Source: Comamonadaceae bacterium
Lineage (GTDB): Bacteria; Pseudomonadota; Gammaproteobacteria; Burkholderiales; Burkholderiaceae
Reading direction: 5' to 3'
DNA: 21,881 nucleotides
NCBI GenBank assembly: GCA_947377705.1
Contig: CANCGU010000013.1
Location: 1-21,881 of the forward strand
A model generated the notes under the pieces. That model made no database searches and was not told the origin of the DNA. It saw only the letters and a program-made list of their open reading frames with translations. Below are positions 19,559 to 21,881 of the stretch, piece after piece. The translations under genes and the position numbers were made by a program. Positions within the stretch are counted from its first letter, which is position 1, and each line of letters begins with the position of its first letter.

Positions 19559-20560
19559 ATGCTGACTTTTAAAACGCCTATCCAACCACTGAAACGCGTC
19601 ATTGGCTTGATCGCCTTCACCTGGGCCTTTTCTGCCCTGAGTCAAACCCCCAATGACTTTCCAAGCAAGCCCATCACCATGGTCATTCCTTTTCCACCAG
19701 CAGGATCTACCGATGTATTGGGGCGCTTGCTGGCGCAAGCCATGAGCAAATCCTTGCAACAGACAGTATTAGTTGAAAACACGGGCGGCGCGGGAGGCAC
19801 GATTGGGGCAGCACGCGTATCGCGTTTACCTGCAGATGGCTACAGCCTGCTCTTTCATAATATGGCGCATGCAAGTGCACCGGCCTTGTACACCAAACTT
19901 ACCTACGACCCCGTAACAGACTTTGAACCCATCGGCATCGTGACCGAAGTACCTATGATTTTGGTTGCACGAAAAGACTTTCCAGCCAATAACTTACAAG
20001 GCGTTTTATCCTATGCAAAGGAACGACCAGGAAAAATAAATTTTGCAAATGCGGGTGTTGGTGCTACCTCCAATTTATGTGAAGCTTTACTGCAATCCAC
20101 AACAAATTCAAAATGGCTCTCTGTTCCCTACAAAGGAACAGGACCTGCTCTTAATGATTTGTTGGCAGGACAAGTTGACTTCATTTGCGACCAACCTGCT
20201 AGCACACTTAGTCATTTACGCGCAGGAAGTTTGAAACCCATTGCTGTTGCAACTAAATCGCGATTAAAGTCATTGCCAGATGTTCCTACCTTTACTGAGT
20301 CCGGACTACCCAACTTTGAACTCACAGTTTGGCACGGCTTATATGCCCCCAAGAACACACCCAAAGCTGTGATTGAAAAGTTGAACGCTGCACTTTTGCA
20401 AGCTCTTCGTGAACCTGACTTGATTCAGCGTTTCAGCGATATGAGTGCCTTGATTGCCAAACCCGAGCAAGCGAGTCCAGACGCGCTGCGCACTTTTTTA
20501 AGAGCAGATATTGACCGCTGGAAGACGGCTTTGATGGCAGCTGGTATCAAGCCAGAATAA
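19559..20560 (+). CDS. Bug/TctC family periplasmic solute-binding protein
   Basis: 333 residues with an N-terminal signal peptide (hydrophobic core about 14-28, cleavage near ALSQ). The Bug fold follows, with the marker segments FPSKPITMVIPFPPAGSTDVLGR, VENTGGAGGTIGAARV and LPADGYSLLF. VPYKGTGPALNDLLAGQVDF and PDVPTFTESGLPNFE come next. Bug proteins bind carboxylates in the periplasm, many without an adjacent transporter; no TctA/TctB membrane genes are present here. The start follows the previous stop by 6 bp without a good ribosome binding site. The middle third (about 19980-20330) is clearly richer in A/T at third codon positions than the rest, hinting at a mosaic gene. Confidence 0.9.
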   Translation: MLTFKTPIQPLKRVIGLIAFTWAFSALSQTPNDFPSKPITMVIPFPPAGSTDVLGRLLAQAMSKSLQQTVLVENTGGAGGTIGAARVSRLPADGYSLLFHNMAHASAPALYTKLTYDPVTDFEPIGIVTEVPMILVARKDFPANNLQGVLSYAKERPGKINFANAGVGATSNLCEALLQSTTNSKWLSVPYKGTGPALNDLLAGQVDFICDQPASTLSHLRAGSLKPIAVATKSRLKSLPDVPTFTESGLPNFELTVWHGLYAPKNTPKAVIEKLNAALLQALREPDLIQRFSDMSALIAKPEQASPDALRTFLRADIDRWKTALMAAGIKPE

Positions 20561-20606
20561 GTAAATTCAGTCTCCTATCCGTCTTACATCACTCAGAAAT
20601 AGAAAA

Positions 20607-20636
20607 CGCCCTAGGAACCAAAAGGTCTCTAGGGCG
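20607..20636. terminator. hairpin after the Bug gene
   Basis: CGCCCTAG (20607-20614) pairs with CTAGGGCG (20629-20636), and ACC/GGT inside can extend the stem. The run of T residues (TTTTC) follows only on the minus strand; on the plus strand no T tract follows. It may stop transcription entering from the right or protect the 3' end of the catabolic message. Confidence 0.45.
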
Positions 20637-20760
20637 AATGAACGTAGGGCTGGCTGATGGGACTCAACCCCTCAAAAACAGGAATCGGAAGCGTAAAAAG
20701 TTAGATTGGTGATCAGCAAGAACACAATTCAAAAATTTTGAACGCTGGAGCCCCCAAAAA

Positions 20761-20780
20761 ACTACGCAAAAATTACGCAC
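20761..20780 (+). repeat. candidate integrase arm site, right end
   Basis: ACTACGCAAAAATTACGCAC differs from the left-end block 9933-9952 at only three central positions. It lies 52 bp before the attachment repeat; the left copy lies 88 bp after its repeat. Recombinase binding is inferred. Confidence 0.5.
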
Positions 20781-20832
20781 GGAGAACGCGAAACCCAATA
20801 GGCATGCGGGTTTCAAGAGATCCCGCTCAGCA

Positions 20833-20846
20833 CTTCCTGGGCACCA
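20833..20846 (+). repeat. direct repeat of tRNA-Leu 3' end (attR-like)
   Basis: Exact copy of 9831-9844 without the rest of a tRNA upstream. It is followed 14 bp later by a terminator hairpin, so it is probably the displaced original 3' end of the tRNA gene. Confidence 0.8.
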
Positions 20847-20860
20847 ATATAAGTTAAATG

Positions 20861-20892
20861 AAAGCCACCTTTGAGGTGGCTTTTGTTTTTTG
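20861..20892 (+). terminator. rho-independent terminator, probably the original tRNA-Leu terminator
   Basis: AAAGCCACCT (20861-20870) pairs perfectly with AGGTGGCTTT (20874-20883) around TTG and is followed by TGTTTTTT on the plus strand. No plus-strand gene ends here now; the nearest one is the Bug gene 300 bp upstream. In an uninterrupted locus it would lie about 14 bp after the tRNA CCA. On the minus strand it may also serve the rimO 3' end. Confidence 0.75.
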
Positions 20893-20897
20893 TGAAT

Positions 20898-21881
20898 TTA
20901 AATCGGCAATGCGACAAGATCGTGACCATCTGTCGCCACCACTTTGGCGCGGGTGAACTCACCCACTTTGAGCACTTTGCTGAGTTTCTCAGGCGGCAAC
21001 AGCTTCACCACACCATCAATCTCAGGCGCATCTGCATAGCTGCGACCCACGCCACCTTTGCGGCCACCGGCAGGCGCTGAATCGACCAACACCTGGATGG
21101 TCGAGCCAATGCGGCGCTTGAGCTTGGCAATAGACACTTCTTCGGCCACAGCCATGAAACGGGCTTGACGCTCTTCACGCACCTCTTGCGGCAACATGCC
21201 TGGAATGTCGTTGGCAGCAGCGCCGTCCACGGGGCTATAGGCAAAGCAACCGGCGCGATCAATCTCGGCTTCACGCACGAAGTTGAGCAAATGCTCAAAC
21301 TCTTCTTCGGTCTCACCAGGAAAGCCTGCAATGAAGGTGCTGCGAATCACGATTTGTGGACACAGCTCGCGCCAGCGGGCAATACGCTCTAAGTTTTTCT
21401 CACCGCTGGCTGGACGCTTCATGCGTTTCAACACCTCGGGGTGACTGTGCTGGAATGGCACATCCAAATATGGCAGCACAAGACCTGTGGCCATCAGAGG
21501 AATGATGTCATCCACGCTCGGATATGGATACACATAGTGCAAACGCACCCAAGCGCCATAAGTTTGAGCCAGTTTGGCCAAGGCCTGCGACAGCTCTAAG
21601 GTACGGGTTTTGATGGGTTGGCCATCAAAGAAACCGGTGACGTATTTCACGTCTACGCCATAAGCCGATGTGTCTTGGCTGATAACCAGTAACTCTTTGA
21701 CGCCACCTTCAAACAAAGCGCGCGCTTCTTTAAGCACATCGCCAATCGGGCGACTCACCAAATCGCCACGCATGGACGGGATGATGCAAAACGTGCAACG
21801 GTGGTTGCAACCTTCGCTGATTTTCAAATACGCATAGTGCTTGGGTGTGAGCTTGACGCCCGCTTCACCAAAGCTGTTGGG
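20898..21881 (-). CDS. rimO: ribosomal protein S12 methylthiotransferase RimO (partial, N-terminus outside window)
   Basis: Radical-SAM enzyme that adds a methylthio group to the conserved aspartate of ribosomal protein S12. The visible 327 residues start inside the protein ([21 protein letters not shown]), with the CxxxCxxC cluster ligands intact (C25, C29, C32 of the visible part). The radical-SAM barrel follows ([41 protein letters not shown]). A C-terminal TRAM domain closes it ([10 protein letters not shown] to VALPI). The N-terminal UPF0004 domain lies beyond the right edge. It is on the same strand as rnr, and the two probably flanked tRNA-Leu before the island entered. Confidence 0.95.
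   Translation of the reverse strand, partial: PNSFGEAGVKLTPKHYAYLKISEGCNHRCTFCIIPSMRGDLVSRPIGDVLKEARALFEGGVKELLVISQDTSAYGVDVKYVTGFFDGQPIKTRTLELSQALAKLAQTYGAWVRLHYVYPYPSVDDIIPLMATGLVLPYLDVPFQHSHPEVLKRMKRPASGEKNLERIARWRELCPQIVIRSTFIAGFPGETEEEFEHLLNFVREAEIDRAGCFAYSPVDGAAANDIPGMLPQEVREERQARFMAVAEEVSIAKLKRRIGSTIQVLVDSAPAGGRKGGVGRSYADAPEIDGVVKLLPPEKLSKVLKVGEFTRAKVVATDGHDLVALPI

Larger units (their letters stand above)
20561..20860. other. right end of the island, no gene seen
   Basis: About 300 bp without a recognisable gene. It holds a hairpin (20607-20636), the 20-bp site shared with the left end (20761-20780), two overlapping hairpins next to the attachment repeat (20790-20826) and the tRNA 3'-end repeat (20833-20846). 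No integrase fragment could be recognised. Confidence 0.6.

Noticed and set aside
19097..19759. 220-codon minus-strand frame opposite the MBL hydrolase and Bug gene
   Set aside because: It spans two convincing genes in antisense and shows no recognisable domain.

Overview
The window is a piece of a betaproteobacterial chromosome. Gene order and protein character best fit Burkholderiales/Comamonadaceae, perhaps a Limnohabitans- or Rhodoferax-like freshwater lineage. That placement is an inference from gene content; no database was searched.

Layout. (1) 1-4515, minus strand: the translation/envelope cluster rpsB-tsf-pyrH-frr-cdsA-dxr, with dxr cut by the left edge. Hairpin terminators lie between rpsB and tsf and between tsf and pyrH. 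The uppS gene that usually sits between frr and cdsA is absent. (2) 4731-7468, plus strand: a DadA-type D-amino-acid dehydrogenase coupled by a 4-base overlap to a bifunctional NAD(P)HX repair enzyme (nnr). (3) 7487-9787, minus strand: rnr (RNase R), whose 5' end runs into a plus-strand tRNA-Leu(CAG) gene at 9760-9844. No ordinary start codon lies near its expected N-terminus. (4) About 9831-20846: an approximately 11 kb cargo region bounded by a 14-bp direct repeat of the tRNA-Leu 3' end. Related 20-bp sites (17/20 identical) lie just inside both ends. The likely original tRNA terminator now lies beyond the far repeat, at 20861-20883. (5) 20898-21881, minus strand: rimO, cut by the right edge.

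The 11 kb region looks like an integrative island in a tRNA gene, but no integrase or other mobility gene is visible. Its cargo is a catabolic and uptake set. A DUF1330 protein stands at the left end. A branched-chain-type ABC transporter (livKHMGF order, minus strand) is transcribed away from a GntR/FCD regulator. The regulator starts a rightward run: a carboxymuconolactone-decarboxylase-family protein, a 3-hydroxyisobutyrate-dehydrogenase-family enzyme, an alpha/beta hydrolase with an unrecognised N-terminal domain, an MBL-fold lactonase-like hydrolase and an orphan Bug/TctC solute-binding protein. The gene set suggests uptake and breakdown of an organic acid, aromatic acid or lactone. The substrate cannot be read from the sequence.

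The control region between the transporter and gntR is compact. Two consensus TTGACA -35 boxes point away from each other, 5 bp apart, and together form a palindrome that the GntR protein could bind.
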